Assembly: GCF_009911795.1 (NCBI RefSeq)
Contig: NZ_CP047898.1
Location: forward strand, 2,604,001-2,668,000
Length of the DNA stretch: 64,000 nt
Direction: 5' to 3'
Source: Pseudarthrobacter psychrotolerans
GTDB taxonomy: Bacteria; Actinomycetota; Actinomycetes; Actinomycetales; Micrococcaceae
How positions within the stretch are numbered: position 1 is the first letter of the stretch; the number at the start of each line of letters is the position of its first letter. Shown here one piece after another: positions 1 to 11,279 of the stretch. The notes beneath the pieces were generated by a model that was not told where the DNA came from, did no database searches, and saw only the letters and a list, made by a program, of their open reading frames with translations. The position numbers and the translations under genes are program-made.

Positions 1-840
1 CGCCGCCGGTGGTGGCGGCATCCACCGGTGCGTGGCGGTCGCGGCTGCCGGGCCAGGACAGGAAGGAAAACCCGCCGGCGACCGGGAGTGAGTCGGCCAG
101 CTGCTCGGGATCGATGCTTCCGCTCGCGTCGGACAGGTCGGGCCAGCGCAGCCCCGGCGCCTCTTCAGCTGCCAGCGCCAGTTCCAGGCCACCACCCCAG
201 GGGTCCCCGTCAACCAGCAATACCCGCACACCCAGCCCGGCCGCCGCCTGGGCGATCCAGATTGCCGCGGTGGTGGCGCCGGCACCGCCGCAGCCGCCTG
301 TTATCCCAAGGACGAGCCCTCCCGCTTCGGGCGACCGCGACCGGCTCAGGTACTCTGCCAGCCAGGCCGAGGCATCCGGAAGCACCGCCACCCGCTCCGC
401 CCCGAGGGCTGTAGCCAGGTGCCAGAGACTGTCCCCTCCCCGTTCAGGCCCACCAACACGGCAGGGGCCCGCCGCCGCGGCGGCAGCTCACTGACATCGC
501 TCCCCACCAACACTGCGGCCGCTGCGTCCCAGTACTTGGCGGCATCAGCCACGTCCGCCACCACTCGCAACTGGCCGCCAGCAGCAGCCACAATCCGTTC
601 CACTTCGCCTTGCAGAAAGTCGTAGCCGGTGACCAGGAGAACCTCGGCACCAGCGGGGTCCGGCAGCCAGGCTCCCGCGGCCCGTCTCGAGGCAGGCGCA
701 CGGGACGTGGAACCACCGGACCTGGAATCACGGGCCTGGGAACCACCGGAGTCAGATCCGTGGGGAGGGGAGGGCCGGGCGCGGGCCAACTGCGTGGAAG
801 GCCGCTCGGAAGGAGGTGGAGATAGCTGGTGCCTGCTCAT
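1..840 (-). CDS. ssd: septum site-determining protein Ssd (CpaE-like), 3' end outside window, frame broken
   Basis: A ParA/MinD-like protein of the Ssd/CpaE type, a family usually found just upstream of a TadA/Flp pilus (tad) operon that would lie off the left edge. The ATG at 840 has GGAGAG about 8 bases upstream. The N-terminus is Pro/Ser rich, followed by a receiver-like segment (VLLVTGYDFLQGEVERIV). The frame then stops near 346, but the next frame continues the family sequence: LWHLATALGAERVAVLPDA, then the deviant P-loop region GITGGCGGAGATT and VLLVDGDPWGGG. One extra base in the C runs at 433-441 restores a single frame. The stop codon is not in the window. The break may be a sequencing error; a true pseudogene is possible. 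Confidence 0.8.
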
Positions 841-920
841 GCAGCAACTCTCCACCGGACTCAACGGCGGGAAACAGTGGCATTCCACCGTATGTGGACA
901 ACTCCCCGGCCGGACCCCGG

Positions 921-1121
921 TTACTGCTTCCCGTATTTGCGGTGGACGGCCTGCTTGCTCACCCCAAGGCACAGGGCAATCGCTTCCCAAGACAGACCGG
1001 CCTGCCTCGCCTTTCGGACCAGCGACGCTTCGGTGCGGCCAACTTCCTTCTGCAGTTCCGCTACTGCGTACAGCGCTTCAGCAGGGCCTTTCCCGTCCAT
1101 TGACGCGACCAGTGTTTTCAT
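921..1121 (-). CDS. small helix-turn-helix protein
   Basis: A 66-residue protein that is almost entirely a DNA-binding domain. The C-terminal half (AGLSWEAIALCLGVSKQAVHRKYG) has the spacing of a sigma-factor-like or homeodomain-like helix-turn-helix. The ATG at 1121 is chosen over the upstream ATG at 1136 because GGAGGTGG lies directly before it, and because 1136 would abut the operator. The function is unknown. The two palindromes upstream suggest autoregulation, but that is inference. Confidence 0.75.
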   Translation of the reverse strand: MKTLVASMDGKGPAEALYAVAELQKEVGRTEASLVRKARQAGLSWEAIALCLGVSKQAVHRKYGKQ

Positions 1122-1138
1122 CCGCTCCACCTCCATTC

Positions 1139-1182
1139 GTCAACTTTAGTTGACGCCGGAGGGTCCGTCAACATAGGTTGAC
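1139..1182 (-). promoter_or_regulatory. double palindromic operator overlapping a promoter
   Basis: Two 16-bp palindromes of the form GTCAAC-N4-GTTGAC lie at 1139-1154 and 1167-1182, with starts 28 bp apart. On the minus strand TTGACG in the distal palindrome and TAAAGT in the proximal one are separated by exactly 17 bp. That makes a plausible -35/-10 promoter for the HTH gene, with both elements embedded in operator sequence. The polA-like gene starts 125 bp away on the other side, so the site could serve both directions. Confidence 0.6.
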
Positions 1183-1306
1183 AAGCCCCAAAACACCGGC
1201 GCTCACACCACGGCTCACACCAGAGCCCACGTCACAGCCCAGGCCGTGCCTCCCGCCCCCGCTGCCCGGTCCACACGCACCCCCGCCACAGGGCAGAATT
1301 GGACCT

Positions 1307-3019
1307 ATGTATCTGCTGCTCGCCGCCCACGCCCACGGCGCAGCCCTCCAGCAGGTCACCCAGGCCGGCGATCCGCACCCCGACCGCCCCGAACCGCGCC
1401 TCATCAGCGCAAGCGAGCTGGCCGGCGTCGTACGCCACCTGGAAAACCGGCCCCGCGAGGCGCCGCCCCGTTGGATCTGGCACCGGACCCAGGACTGGTA
1501 CCCCGCGCTGCTGGCGGCGGGCGTGGAAGTGGACCGCTGCTATGACCTCAGCCTGCGCGGCAATATCCTGGCGTATTCGCAGTTCGCCGCCCACACGGAG
1601 TACGCCCGGAACGCCGAAAAGGAACCGCTCGACGATCCCCAGGAGCTGCCCCGCACCCTCCAGCCGCCGCCCCCGCCAGCGGACCAGGGCGCGCTCTTTG
1701 ACGACGTCCGCCAACGGACACCGCGCCACACCCTGGCGGAGCTCCGCGCCGAATACGCCGCCCAGCAGGCTGCACTGGCCGATGCGGCTCCGGAGGAAAA
1801 CAAGCGGAAGCGGCTCCAGCTGCTGCTGGCCGCCGAATCCGCCGGCGCCATGATCGCCGCGGAGATGCAGCACACCGGTGTCCCGTGGCGCGAGGACCTG
1901 CATGAGCAGATCCTCGCCGACTACCTCGGGCCGCGCCCTCCGTCAGGCCACCGCCCCGCGAAGCTGGAGGCCCTGAACACCGAACTGCGGGGGCTGCTCA
2001 ACTCGCCCGGGCTGAACCCGGACTCGCCGCAGGAACTGATGCGCGCCCTGCACCGCAACGGCATCGAAGTGAAGAGCACGCGGCAGTGGGAGCTGATGGA
2101 GTCCAGCCATCCTGCCATTGAACCGCTCCTCGCCTACAAGAAACTGTCCCGGCTGCACACCGCCAACGGCTGGGCCTGGCTGGACGCCTGGGTAGCCAAC
2201 GGCCGCTTCCAGCCCGAGTACGTGGTGGGCGGCGTGGTGTCCGGCCGCTGGGCCTCCCGGGGCGGCGGTGCCCTGCAGATCCCGCGCCAGATCCGCGGCG
2301 CCGTCCACGCGGATCCCGGCCACAAGCTCATCGTCGCGGACGCCTCACAGCTGGAACCCCGGGTGCTGGTGGCGCTAGCGCAGGACTCCAAAATGGCTGA
2401 AGCGGCGCGCGACAAGGACCTGTACGCCGGCATCGCAGCCCAGGGTTTCGGCGGCGACCGCGCCAAGGCGAAGATCGCCCTCCTGGGCGCCATCTATGGT
2501 GCCACCACGGGCGAATCCGGGCGCCTGATGCCGCAGCTGGCACGGACGTACCCCCGCGCCGTCGGCTTTGTGGAGCAGGCGGCACGCGACGGCGAGGCCG
2601 GCGGCACCGTGACCACCCGGCTTGGCCGGAGCAGCCCGCCGCCATCGGAAGGGTGGTTCCGGAGCCAGCAGTCGGCCACCGCCGAAGAGCAGCGCCGCGC
2701 GGAATCCATTGCCCGTTCCCGCGGCCGCTTCACGCGCAATTTTGTGGTGCAGGGATCCGCCGCCGACTGGGCGGCGTGCTGGCTGGCGGAATTACGACGG
2801 CGGCTGCGGGCCTTGCGTGCCGACGGTTCCGTTGCGGCGGAGCTGGTGTTCTTCCTGCACGACGAGGTGATGGTCCATGCCCCCGAGGCCGGCGTCCAGG
2901 CCTGCGTCCGGGCCATCGAGGAAGCCGCCGCCGCCGCGAAGGAACTGCTGTTCGGTCCTATCCCGGTGGAATTCCCCGTCAGCGTGGCCGTGGTGGATTC
3001 CTACGACAACGCAAAGTAG
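1307..3019 (+). CDS. PolA-like bifunctional 3'-5' exonuclease/DNA polymerase
   Basis: A 570-residue family A DNA polymerase of the short actinobacterial type that lacks a 5'-3' exonuclease and exists beside the full PolA. Polymerase motif A is at about residue 345 (DASQLEPRVLVALAQD). The O-helix region reads RAKAKIALLGAIYGA. Motif C contains HDE at about residue 518 (FFLHDEVMVHAP). The N-terminal exonuclease-like domain is degenerate. The start at 1307 (MYLLLAAHA) is preferred; the upstream in-frame extension is only Pro/Thr-rich low complexity. Its role in repair or damage tolerance is inferred from family knowledge. Confidence 0.85.
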   Translation: MYLLLAAHAHGAALQQVTQAGDPHPDRPEPRLISASELAGVVRHLENRPREAPPRWIWHRTQDWYPALLAAGVEVDRCYDLSLRGNILAYSQFAAHTEYARNAEKEPLDDPQELPRTLQPPPPPADQGALFDDVRQRTPRHTLAELRAEYAAQQAALADAAPEENKRKRLQLLLAAESAGAMIAAEMQHTGVPWREDLHEQILADYLGPRPPSGHRPAKLEALNTELRGLLNSPGLNPDSPQELMRALHRNGIEVKSTRQWELMESSHPAIEPLLAYKKLSRLHTANGWAWLDAWVANGRFQPEYVVGGVVSGRWASRGGGALQIPRQIRGAVHADPGHKLIVADASQLEPRVLVALAQDSKMAEAARDKDLYAGIAAQGFGGDRAKAKIALLGAIYGATTGESGRLMPQLARTYPRAVGFVEQAARDGEAGGTVTTRLGRSSPPPSEGWFRSQQSATAEEQRRAESIARSRGRFTRNFVVQGSAADWAACWLAELRRRLRALRADGSVAAELVFFLHDEVMVHAPEAGVQACVRAIEEAAAAAKELLFGPIPVEFPVSVAVVDSYDNAK

Positions 3020-3161
3020 CAAAGGCCCCACGGGTCGCCCGAGGAAACCTACCCGGGAGTAGCTGGTCGGAACCTCTGTGACCATGATTACATCAGAGCA
3101 GCGGCTGAAGCAGACGGTCCGGCAATTCTTGCAAAGACGCATATCAGGGGAGGTCCGGCCT

Positions 3162-3362
3162 ATGGCGGGCAGGTTTGAAATTCATCGGGTAAGTGACGAG
3201 TGCTATCGGCTCAGGCTCACCGACTCAAACGGGAATACCGTGGCGGTTTCGCCCGACTTCAAGCATCTCGGTGCCTTGAAGGACGGCATCAATGCCCTGC
3301 GTGAAAACGCGGCCACGGGCGTTGTTGTTGATCTTCGGCAGCAGCCGCTCACCTCCGGCTAA
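3162..3362 (+). CDS. YegP-like (DUF1508) small protein
   Basis: A 66-residue protein with one YegP/DUF1508 repeat (MAGRFEIHR...YRLRLTDSNGNTVAVS). The start at 3162 is chosen because GGGGAGG sits 8 bases before it. A longer reading from the GTG at 3078 or ATG at 3084 has no ribosome-binding site. The exact function of the family is not established. A second paralogue lies at 41483-41773. Confidence 0.75.
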   Translation: MAGRFEIHRVSDECYRLRLTDSNGNTVAVSPDFKHLGALKDGINALRENAATGVVVDLRQQPLTSG

Positions 3363-3400
3363 GCCGGTGCGCTCCAGCTAAGCCGGCACACGCTGTGCAC

Positions 3401-3426
3401 GCCCGGCGGGCTCAGGCCTGCCGGGC
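3401..3426. terminator. hairpin between convergent genes
   Basis: GCCCGGC at 3401-3407 pairs with GCCGGGC at 3420-3426, and the inner bases GGGC/GCCT extend the stem with one wobble. It lies between the convergent YegP-like and NUDIX genes. There is no T tract, so intrinsic termination is uncertain. Confidence 0.45.
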
Positions 3427-3454
3427 CACACGTATTCTACGGACCACACCCACG

Positions 3455-4132
3455 CTAGAAGGCCACCTCGTGCAGCCGGGCGCGGTCCCACGGCACGGCC
3501 CAGCCCAGCTGCTCAAAGAGGCCATCCAGGATGATTCCTGTGAAGCCCCAGACCAGCACACCGCTGACCGCGAAGGCGGGGCTGCTGAAGGTCCTGCCAT
3601 CGCGGCTGACCGTCGCCGTCACCCGGTTGGCCGGATCCAGCAGGTCCCGGACCGGGATCCGGAAAACCTGGGCGGATTCGGCGTAGTCCACCACGTGAAC
3701 CGGCGACGGCGACGCCCACCACCCGAGCACCGGCGTCACCAGGAAGTTGCTGCGGGCCAGCCCAAGCTCCTGCAGCACGCCGAGGACCTCCACCCCGGCG
3801 GAGTCCAGCCCGGTTTCCTCTTCGGCTTCCCGGAGGGCTGCCGCAACCGGAGTTTCGTCGCCGTCGATGGAACCACCGGGAAAAGCGACCTGGCCGGGGT
3901 GGGAACCCAGGGTGTGCGCGCGTTCCAGCAGCAGGACGTCAAGGTCCGCCGCGGCCAGGGGTTTGCCGGAGACGGCCGGAACGTCGTCCAGCACACCAAA
4001 AAGCATCAGGACGGCCGCCTTGCGGGCAATGGATTCGTCCACGGTCAGGGCCGCCCAGGCAGTGTTCGGCGCCGTGACGTCGCCGCTGTCCGATCTGCGC
4101 ACCAGGTCGATCAGGTCCTGGCGTGCGCTCAC
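3455..4132 (-). CDS. NUDIX hydrolase, CoA pyrophosphatase type
   Basis: A 225-residue NUDIX protein. Residues 67-87 match the NuCoA signature that precedes the Nudix box ([21 protein letters not shown] without the spacing changed). The Nudix box follows at about 86-109 and includes the REAEEETG core. Members hydrolyse CoA and its derivatives to phosphopantetheine and 3',5'-ADP. It starts with GTG at 4132 in a GTGA overlap with the stop codon of nth, so the two are probably translationally coupled. Confidence 0.87.
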   Translation of the reverse strand: MSARQDLIDLVRRSDSGDVTAPNTAWAALTVDESIARKAAVLMLFGVLDDVPAVSGKPLAAADLDVLLLERAHTLGSHPGQVAFPGGSIDGDETPVAAALREAEEETGLDSAGVEVLGVLQELGLARSNFLVTPVLGWWASPSPVHVVDYAESAQVFRIPVRDLLDPANRVTATVSRDGRTFSSPAFAVSGVLVWGFTGIILDGLFEQLGWAVPWDRARLHEVAF

Positions 4133-4953
4133 GGCAGCCGCCTCTGCGATTCCATCCGGATTTCAGCGGCGCGGTGCGTCTCGGCCAGCAACCGTTCCAG
4201 GAGAATCTCGCTCCCGGGCGCCAACTCGTATTTGAGGAGTGTGGCGGCTTTGGCGGGATCCGTCTCGCCCAACCCGTAGCTGGGGCACCAGTTGGCTACC
4301 GGACACGCACCGCAGGCAGGCTTCCGTGAGTGGCACACCCGCCGCCCGTGGAACACCACCCGGTGCGAGAGCATGGTCCAGTCCTTGGGCTCAAACAGCT
4401 CCGCGACGTCGAATTCGATCTGCACCGGATCCTCGGATGTGGTCCAGCCGAAGCGCCGTGCGAGCCGGCCGAAGTGCGTATCCACGGTTATCCCGGGGAC
4501 GCCGAAGGCATTGCCCAGCACCACGTTGGCGGTTTTGCGGCCCACTCCGGGCAGCGTGACCAGGTCCTCCAGCCGGCCGGGGACCACGCCGTCGTACTCG
4601 TCCACCAGGCGCGTGCTCAGCGCCATCACGTTCTTCGTTTTGGCCCGGAAAAAGCCGGTGGGCTGCAGGATCGCTTCGAGCTCGGCGGGATCGGCCTCTG
4701 ACATGGCCCGGGCGTCCGGGTAGCGCGCAAACAGGATCTTGGTGACCTGGTTGACCAGCACATCGGTGGTCTGGGCCGACAGGACCGTGGCCACCACCAG
4801 CTCGAACGGGTTCCGGAAATCCAGCTCCGCGTGGGCGTACGGATACTTGTCCGCGAGGGCCTTGTTGATCCGGCGCGCCCGGCGCTTCAACGCCAGCAAA
4901 GACTCCGGAGCTGCCGTGGCCGGGCCGGATCCGGGTCTGCGGGAGGTGGCCAC
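4129..4953 (-). CDS. nth: endonuclease III (DNA glycosylase/AP lyase)
   Basis: A base-excision-repair glycosylase/AP lyase for oxidised pyrimidines. The helix-hairpin-helix [12 protein letters not shown] carries the catalytic Lys, VDTHFGRLA carries the catalytic Asp, and the C-terminus has the 4Fe-4S cluster motif C-X6-C-X2-C-X5-C ([17 protein letters not shown]). The ORF is open far upstream, but the residues there are Pro/Arg-rich out-of-frame reading of the previous gene. The GTG at 4953, 7 bases after the previous stop, gives 274 residues, normal for the family. The start is not certain because the ribosome-binding site is weak. Confidence 0.9.
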   Translation of the reverse strand: MATSRRPGSGPATAAPESLLALKRRARRINKALADKYPYAHAELDFRNPFELVVATVLSAQTTDVLVNQVTKILFARYPDARAMSEADPAELEAILQPTGFFRAKTKNVMALSTRLVDEYDGVVPGRLEDLVTLPGVGRKTANVVLGNAFGVPGITVDTHFGRLARRFGWTTSEDPVQIEFDVAELFEPKDWTMLSHRVVFHGRRVCHSRKPACGACPVANWCPSYGLGETDPAKAATLLKYELAPGSEILLERLLAETHRAAEIRMESQRRLP

Positions 4954-4960
4954 GGGCCGG

Positions 4961-6241
4961 CTAGCCGCGCTCGATGTTGCTGAGGTCGCGCAGCACGCCC
5001 ACCCGTCCGTCGGTGTGCTGGACCAGGAATTCATGGCCGCGGTCTTCCAGGGCCAGCACCCAGCCGCCCGGTTCAATGACAAAGGCGGGGGCCCCGGTCT
5101 GGGCATCCACCGCGGTCCGGTGCTGGGCCACGGCAAACCAAAACGCCTCATGCGCCGGCTCTTCGTAGGATTCCTCCGGCCTGGACGCCGGATCCACGGT
5201 GGCGCCGATGGGCTCCGCGCTGCGCACCAGCTGATGCACTGCCGTCGCCGCAGGTTCCTGCGCAGACGGGCGCGCCGCGGCAGGGACTCCGGTGCCGGCG
5301 TCGTCTTTTGCCGCTTCAGGCTCAGCGGCGGACGCTGCCGCAACGGCAGCCGGAGCGGCAGCCGGAGTCGAGGCCGCCGTCGCGGTGTCACCCGTTGTGG
5401 TCTCCACAACGGCGGGCGCCGCCGAGGCGCCCGTTGCTGCAGGGGAAGGCACGACGTCGGCCGCCTGGGTTGCGGGGCTGGCGTCACCGGCAGCGGACCA
5501 CTCGCTGACCTCCGGGGCCGAGGAGACGGCAGCGGCGGCAGCCGGGGCAGAGGCAGCCGGTGCGGAAAAGGACCCGGCCGAAGCGGCGGGGGTGGCTGCA
5601 GGCGCCGAGGCTGCCGGGACGGGCGCGGCCGCGGGCTTGGGTTCCTTGGGCGTGTGCGGCTTGGGCAGCGGCACGGCCGAGTCGCGCGCCATCACGTGGG
5701 CCGGGGATACGTCGCGCCCCAGGAAGTCGCCGGCGAAGAACGGGATGAACCGGCTCAGCACGGTCCCCGCGAACAGCACGACGGAACCGGCCAGGCCCAC
5801 CAGCAGGCTGGGCACATAGGCTGCGGCAGCGGAAATGAAGAAGAACGCCAGGGCAAAGGAAGCCACAACCGAAGCGAACTGGTCAACGGACAGCGAGCCG
5901 ATCCGGACCTTCGTCGCGGGAGCGAGCCGGCGGGCAGCAAAGAGTGCCGTGACAATCAGCGGCAACACAATGCCGAGGCCCAGGAAGAACAGGCTGCCTG
6001 CATTCCAGAGATTGAACCGGCCGAAGAAGATGGGCAGCAGCGAGGCCACCAGCAGTATGAGGGTGGCGGCGAATACCGTCAGGTCCCGCAGTGTGAACGG
6101 ACCCAGCACGGCCTGGTTGGTGGTGCCCGGCTTGGCGCCGGCCGGCTTCTGCACGCCCTTGACTGAGCCCTCCCCCGGAGTGCTGCCAGGCCCTGCCTCG
6201 GTTGCACGGCCAAATTTCTGGCCGAAGCTTTGCTGGTTCAT
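4961..6241 (-). CDS. membrane protein with Ala/Pro-rich linker and conserved C-terminal domain
   Basis: A 426-residue protein of unknown function. A Gly/Lys-rich cytoplasmic N-terminus is followed by about four membrane segments (near 53-73, 82-103, 120-142 and 145-166). Then comes a linker of roughly 180 residues made mostly of Ala, Pro and Ser. A folded C-terminal segment of about 65 residues ([18 protein letters not shown] ... [15 protein letters not shown]) ends the protein. The ATG at 6241 has AAGGAG 6 bases upstream. It is the first gene of the run leading to nth and the NUDIX gene. Confidence 0.75.
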   Translation of the reverse strand: MNQQSFGQKFGRATEAGPGSTPGEGSVKGVQKPAGAKPGTTNQAVLGPFTLRDLTVFAATLILLVASLLPIFFGRFNLWNAGSLFFLGLGIVLPLIVTALFAARRLAPATKVRIGSLSVDQFASVVASFALAFFFISAAAAYVPSLLVGLAGSVVLFAGTVLSRFIPFFAGDFLGRDVSPAHVMARDSAVPLPKPHTPKEPKPAAAPVPAASAPAATPAASAGSFSAPAASAPAAAAAVSSAPEVSEWSAAGDASPATQAADVVPSPAATGASAAPAVVETTTGDTATAASTPAAAPAAVAAASAAEPEAAKDDAGTGVPAAARPSAQEPAATAVHQLVRSAEPIGATVDPASRPEESYEEPAHEAFWFAVAQHRTAVDAQTGAPAFVIEPGGWVLALEDRGHEFLVQHTDGRVGVLRDLSNIERG

Positions 6242-6629
6242 TCTGTACTCCTTAGCGTGGCGGCACCGGGACGGTTCCGTCCCAAAAACTGTGCCGTCCG
6301 GAACGGCGGCAACGGCCGGTCCCGGCAGCGATACGCCGGATCCGACAGCTCCGTAGAAAGTCACAATTCAATCTCAGCCTAGCCAACCGCATGGCCGATC
6401 ACTAGCTGATCCACCGCGCCGGGACGCCACCGAGCAGGGTCCGCTAACCATTCACCGCTAAATAAACGCCGTTCGCGGGCCCCTTTGTGACAGCGGACAC
6501 AGCAGGCCCCAGCACGTATTAGTCTTGATTCCGGAACAGCTCTTTGCGGAACGTCCGCGATCGGCCGCTGCCCAATGCCGCGCAAAGCGGTGGAGCACGG
6601 CCGGGCGACGGCAGCCGCTGAAAAGACCG
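6242..6629. other. 388-bp divergent intergenic region
   Basis: This region lies between the membrane-protein operon and acs. It contains a 16-bp palindrome GGGACGGTTCCGTCCC at 6268-6283 near the membrane-protein start, and a Crp-type site at 6486-6501. I see no convincing gene in it. The short open frames present have no ribosome-binding site and no domain-like sequence. Confidence 0.6.
6486..6501. promoter_or_regulatory. Crp/GlxR-type site upstream of acs
   Basis: TGTGACAGCGGACACA matches TGTGA-N6-TCACA at 9 of 10 positions. It lies about 150 bp upstream of the acs start region. Crp-family control of acetate activation is known in other bacteria. The window encodes a Crp protein at 23193-23870. 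Confidence 0.5.
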
Positions 6630-8657
<2,028 letters not shown>

Positions 8658-8689
8658 CAGCTGCCTCACGACCCAGTCCGGCCCTCTCA

Positions 8690-8732
8690 AGTGGCCCCGG
8701 TTATCCCGTCCCATGGGAAAATCGGGGCCACT
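8690..8732. terminator. long hairpin after acs
   Basis: AGTGGCCCCG at 8690-8699 pairs perfectly with CGGGGCCACT at 8723-8732. Further pairing TCCC/GGGA lies inside. It is 30 bases after the acs stop and before the next promoter. There is no long T tract, so it is called as a probable terminator. Confidence 0.55.
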
Positions 8733-8784
8733 CCCTGTTTGGGACGATTCAAAAAATCGACGCCAAAAATGTTATTTGCCGTTC

Positions 8785-8813
8785 TTCCATGTTCTGTTTT
8801 GACCGTTTATAGT
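8785..8813 (+). promoter_or_regulatory. possible promoter of the sugar ABC operon
   Basis: TATAGT at 8808-8813 is a good -10 element, with a weak -35 (TTCCAT, 8785-8790) exactly 17 bp upstream. Transcription would start near 8820, just before the Crp-type site at 8823-8838. Confidence 0.4.
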
Positions 8814-8822
8814 CAGATGCAA

Positions 8823-8838
8823 TGTGAGGTGTCTCACA
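8823..8838. promoter_or_regulatory. perfect Crp/GlxR-type site
   Basis: TGTGAGGTGTCTCACA is a perfect TGTGA-N6-TCACA site and part of an 18-bp palindrome (8822-8839). It lies 26 bp before the lipoprotein start and downstream of the predicted -10. A bound Crp protein there would be placed to repress; that is inference. Confidence 0.65.
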
Positions 8839-8864
8839 TGCGGCTATTTTTCAAGGGAGAGAAC

Positions 8865-10175
8865 ATGGCTTCACAGTTTGATGCGTCTGCAACTGCTTTT
8901 CCCAGCAGGCGGAGCATCCTCAAGACCGTTGGCGTAGGCGCGGCAGGCCTGGCCGGCATTCCATTCCTCGCGGCCTGCACGGGCGGAAGTGCGCCGTCCG
9001 CCACCGGTTCCGACTCCGCCGGCCTTACCTTCGGTTCCGGGTCCTCCGATGACGTCCCCAAGCGGGCGTACCAGGCTGTCACCGACGCCTTCACGGCCAA
9101 GTCCGGCAAGAAGGTCACCACGAACGTGGTCCCCCACAATGATTTCCAGATGAAGATTAGTTCGTACCTGCAGGGCTCTCCGGACGATACGTTCACCTGG
9201 TTCGCCGGATACCGCATGCAGTACTACGCAGGCAAAGGGCTCCTTGCACCCATCGATGACGTCTGGGAAACCATCGGTGGCAACTACTCCGATGCCCTGA
9301 AGAAAGCCTCCACCGGACCGGACGGCAAGATGTACTTCGTGCCCAACTACAACTACCCGTGGGGGTTCTTCTACCGGAAGAGCCTCTGGGCCGAAAAGGG
9401 GTACGAGGTGCCGGAGACCTTTGACGCCCTCAAGGCCCTCGCCACGAAGATGCAGGCAGATGGCATCATTCCCATCGGCTTCGCCGACAAGGACGGCTGG
9501 CCGGCCATGGGCACCTTCGACTACATGAACATGCGGCTCAACGGCTACCAGTTCCATGTGGACCTGTGCGCACACAAGGAATCCTGGGACCAGCAAAAGG
9601 TCAGCACGGTCTTTGACACCTGGGCGGCGCTCCTTCCCTTCCAGGATCCGGGAGCCCTCGGCCAGACCTGGCAGGACGCCGCCAAGGCGCTGGAAGCCAA
9701 GAAGACCGGCATGTACCTGCTGGGTTCCTTCGTCACCCAGCAATTCACCGACCCGGCGGTGCTGGCGGACATCGATTTCTTCGCCTTTCCGGAGATCGCC
9801 ATGGAAGGCCGCGACGCCGTCGAAGCCCCCATCGACGGCCTCCTGCTGTCAAAAAAGGGCGGGGAGAACAAGGCGGCGCGCGACTTTATGGCGTTCCTCG
9901 GCACCGCCGAGGCCCAGAACGCCTACGCCGCCGTGGATGCGTCCAACATCGCCACCGCCAAGGGCACGGACACGTCCAAGTTCAGCCCGCTCAACAAAAA
10001 GTGTGCGGACACCATCGCGGACGCGAAGTACATCAGCCAGTTCTTCGACCGCGATGCCCTGCCGGCCATGGCCAACAACGTGATGATCCCGGCCCTGCAG
10101 AGCTTCATCAAGGACGGCAAAATGGACGTCAAAAACCTTGAGGCCCAGGCTAAGACGCTCTACGCCGCGCAGTAG
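8865..10175 (+). CDS. sugar ABC transporter substrate-binding lipoprotein
   Basis: A 436-residue family 1-type extracellular solute-binding protein. The signal has twin arginines (SRRSILKTVGVGAAGLAG) and a lipobox ending in LAAC, so it is probably exported by Tat and lipid-anchored. The ATG at 8865 follows AAGGGAGAG. Two permeases and a DeoR regulator follow, but no ATPase, as usual for actinobacterial sugar importers that share an MsiK-like ATPase. The substrate is not clear from sequence. Confidence 0.85.
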   Translation: MASQFDASATAFPSRRSILKTVGVGAAGLAGIPFLAACTGGSAPSATGSDSAGLTFGSGSSDDVPKRAYQAVTDAFTAKSGKKVTTNVVPHNDFQMKISSYLQGSPDDTFTWFAGYRMQYYAGKGLLAPIDDVWETIGGNYSDALKKASTGPDGKMYFVPNYNYPWGFFYRKSLWAEKGYEVPETFDALKALATKMQADGIIPIGFADKDGWPAMGTFDYMNMRLNGYQFHVDLCAHKESWDQQKVSTVFDTWAALLPFQDPGALGQTWQDAAKALEAKKTGMYLLGSFVTQQFTDPAVLADIDFFAFPEIAMEGRDAVEAPIDGLLLSKKGGENKAARDFMAFLGTAEAQNAYAAVDASNIATAKGTDTSKFSPLNKKCADTIADAKYISQFFDRDALPAMANNVMIPALQSFIKDGKMDVKNLEAQAKTLYAAQ

Positions 10176-10237
10176 CCCAGGGCAGCACTTCCAGCCCTGT
10201 CAGCGCAGTTTCCAAGGCGACCAGCCAGAACGGAACG

Positions 10238-10269
10238 ACGACGGCGGCGTAGGCTCCCGCCGCCGTCGT
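10238..10269 (+). terminator. stem-loop between binding protein and permease genes
   Basis: ACGACGGCGGCG at 10238-10249 pairs perfectly with CGCCGCCGTCGT at 10258-10269 across an 8-base loop. There is no T tract. Such stem-loops after binding-protein genes often stabilise the upstream message or attenuate the downstream genes. Confidence 0.5.
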
Positions 10270-10307
10270 TCCCTTCCAGCGTCCCCACCAATAGAGGGAA
10301 GACTTCC

Positions 10308-11279
10308 ATGAGCAGCACCGCACAAGAACTGATACCGCCGGAAGCGCGGGAGCCCGGCGGCGGCCGTATCCGGAGGGCCAGAGGCGGGCGGGTCCGCCGC
10401 CTGACCGGGCGGGACAAAGTGGTCCTGTCGCTGATGGTGGGGATCCCCACCCTGATCGAACTGACCCTGGTCTGGCTGCCGACCCTGATGTCCGTGGGGC
10501 TCAGCTTCAGCCGGTGGAACGGCCTGGACCTGGCCGACATACGCCCCGCCGGTTCGTCAAACTACCAGTACATCACCCAGGACTACCCGCCCTTTTGGCC
10601 GGCCGTGCAGCACAACCTGCTGTGGCTCCTGTTCCTGGCCCTGATTGCCACACCGCTGGGCCTGCTGCTCGCCGTGCTGCTGGACCAGAACATCAGGGGC
10701 AGCAAGATTTACCAGAGCATCTTCTTCGCACCCGTGATGTTGTCGCTGGCCCTGATCGGCATCATCTGGCAGCTCTTTTACCAGCGCGACAACGGACTCT
10801 TGAACTTCCTTCTGGGCACCGCCGGGACGCCGCAGGCCGTTGACTGGTTCGGGGACTCCTCCGTGAACATCTGGGCCGCCATGATCGCAGCGACGTGGCG
10901 GCATGCCGGCTACGTCATGCTCCTGTACCTGGCCGGGCTGAAGGGCGTGGACCCGACCCTCAAGGAAGCCGCCGCCATCGACGGAGCCAGCGCCGGGCAG
11001 ACCTTCTTCCGCGTGGTGTTCCCGGCCATGCGCCCCATCAACATCGTCATCGTGGTGATCACCATCATCGAATCGTTGCGGGCGTTTGATGTCGTTTACG
11101 TCATCAACCGCGGAACCAACGGCTTGGAAATGCTCAGCGCCCTGGTGGTCCAGAACCTCGTGGGCGAAGGCCAGGTGATCGGCGTCGGCTCCGCCCTGGC
11201 AGTGGTGCTGCTGGTCATTTCCCTCGTCCCGATCGTCTTCTACCTCAGCCGGACCTTTGGCAAGGAGAACAAAGCATGA
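10308..11279 (+). CDS. sugar ABC transporter permease (MalF type)
   Basis: A 323-residue inner-membrane permease with about six membrane segments. The cytoplasmic EAA loop that contacts the ATPase reads EAAAIDGASAGQTFFRVVFP. It overlaps the next permease by ATGA at 11276-11279. It works with the lipoprotein upstream; the substrate is unknown. Confidence 0.87.
   Translation: MSSTAQELIPPEAREPGGGRIRRARGGRVRRLTGRDKVVLSLMVGIPTLIELTLVWLPTLMSVGLSFSRWNGLDLADIRPAGSSNYQYITQDYPPFWPAVQHNLLWLLFLALIATPLGLLLAVLLDQNIRGSKIYQSIFFAPVMLSLALIGIIWQLFYQRDNGLLNFLLGTAGTPQAVDWFGDSSVNIWAAMIAATWRHAGYVMLLYLAGLKGVDPTLKEAAAIDGASAGQTFFRVVFPAMRPINIVIVVITIIESLRAFDVVYVINRGTNGLEMLSALVVQNLVGEGQVIGVGSALAVVLLVISLVPIVFYLSRTFGKENKA

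Noticed and set aside
4954..5487. N-terminal extension of nth
   Set aside because: The Arg/Pro-rich extension is the membrane-protein linker read in another frame. The family start is near 4953.
6379..6585. 68-codon minus-strand frame between the membrane protein and acs
   Set aside because: No ribosome-binding site and no recognisable sequence; it crosses the Crp-type site.
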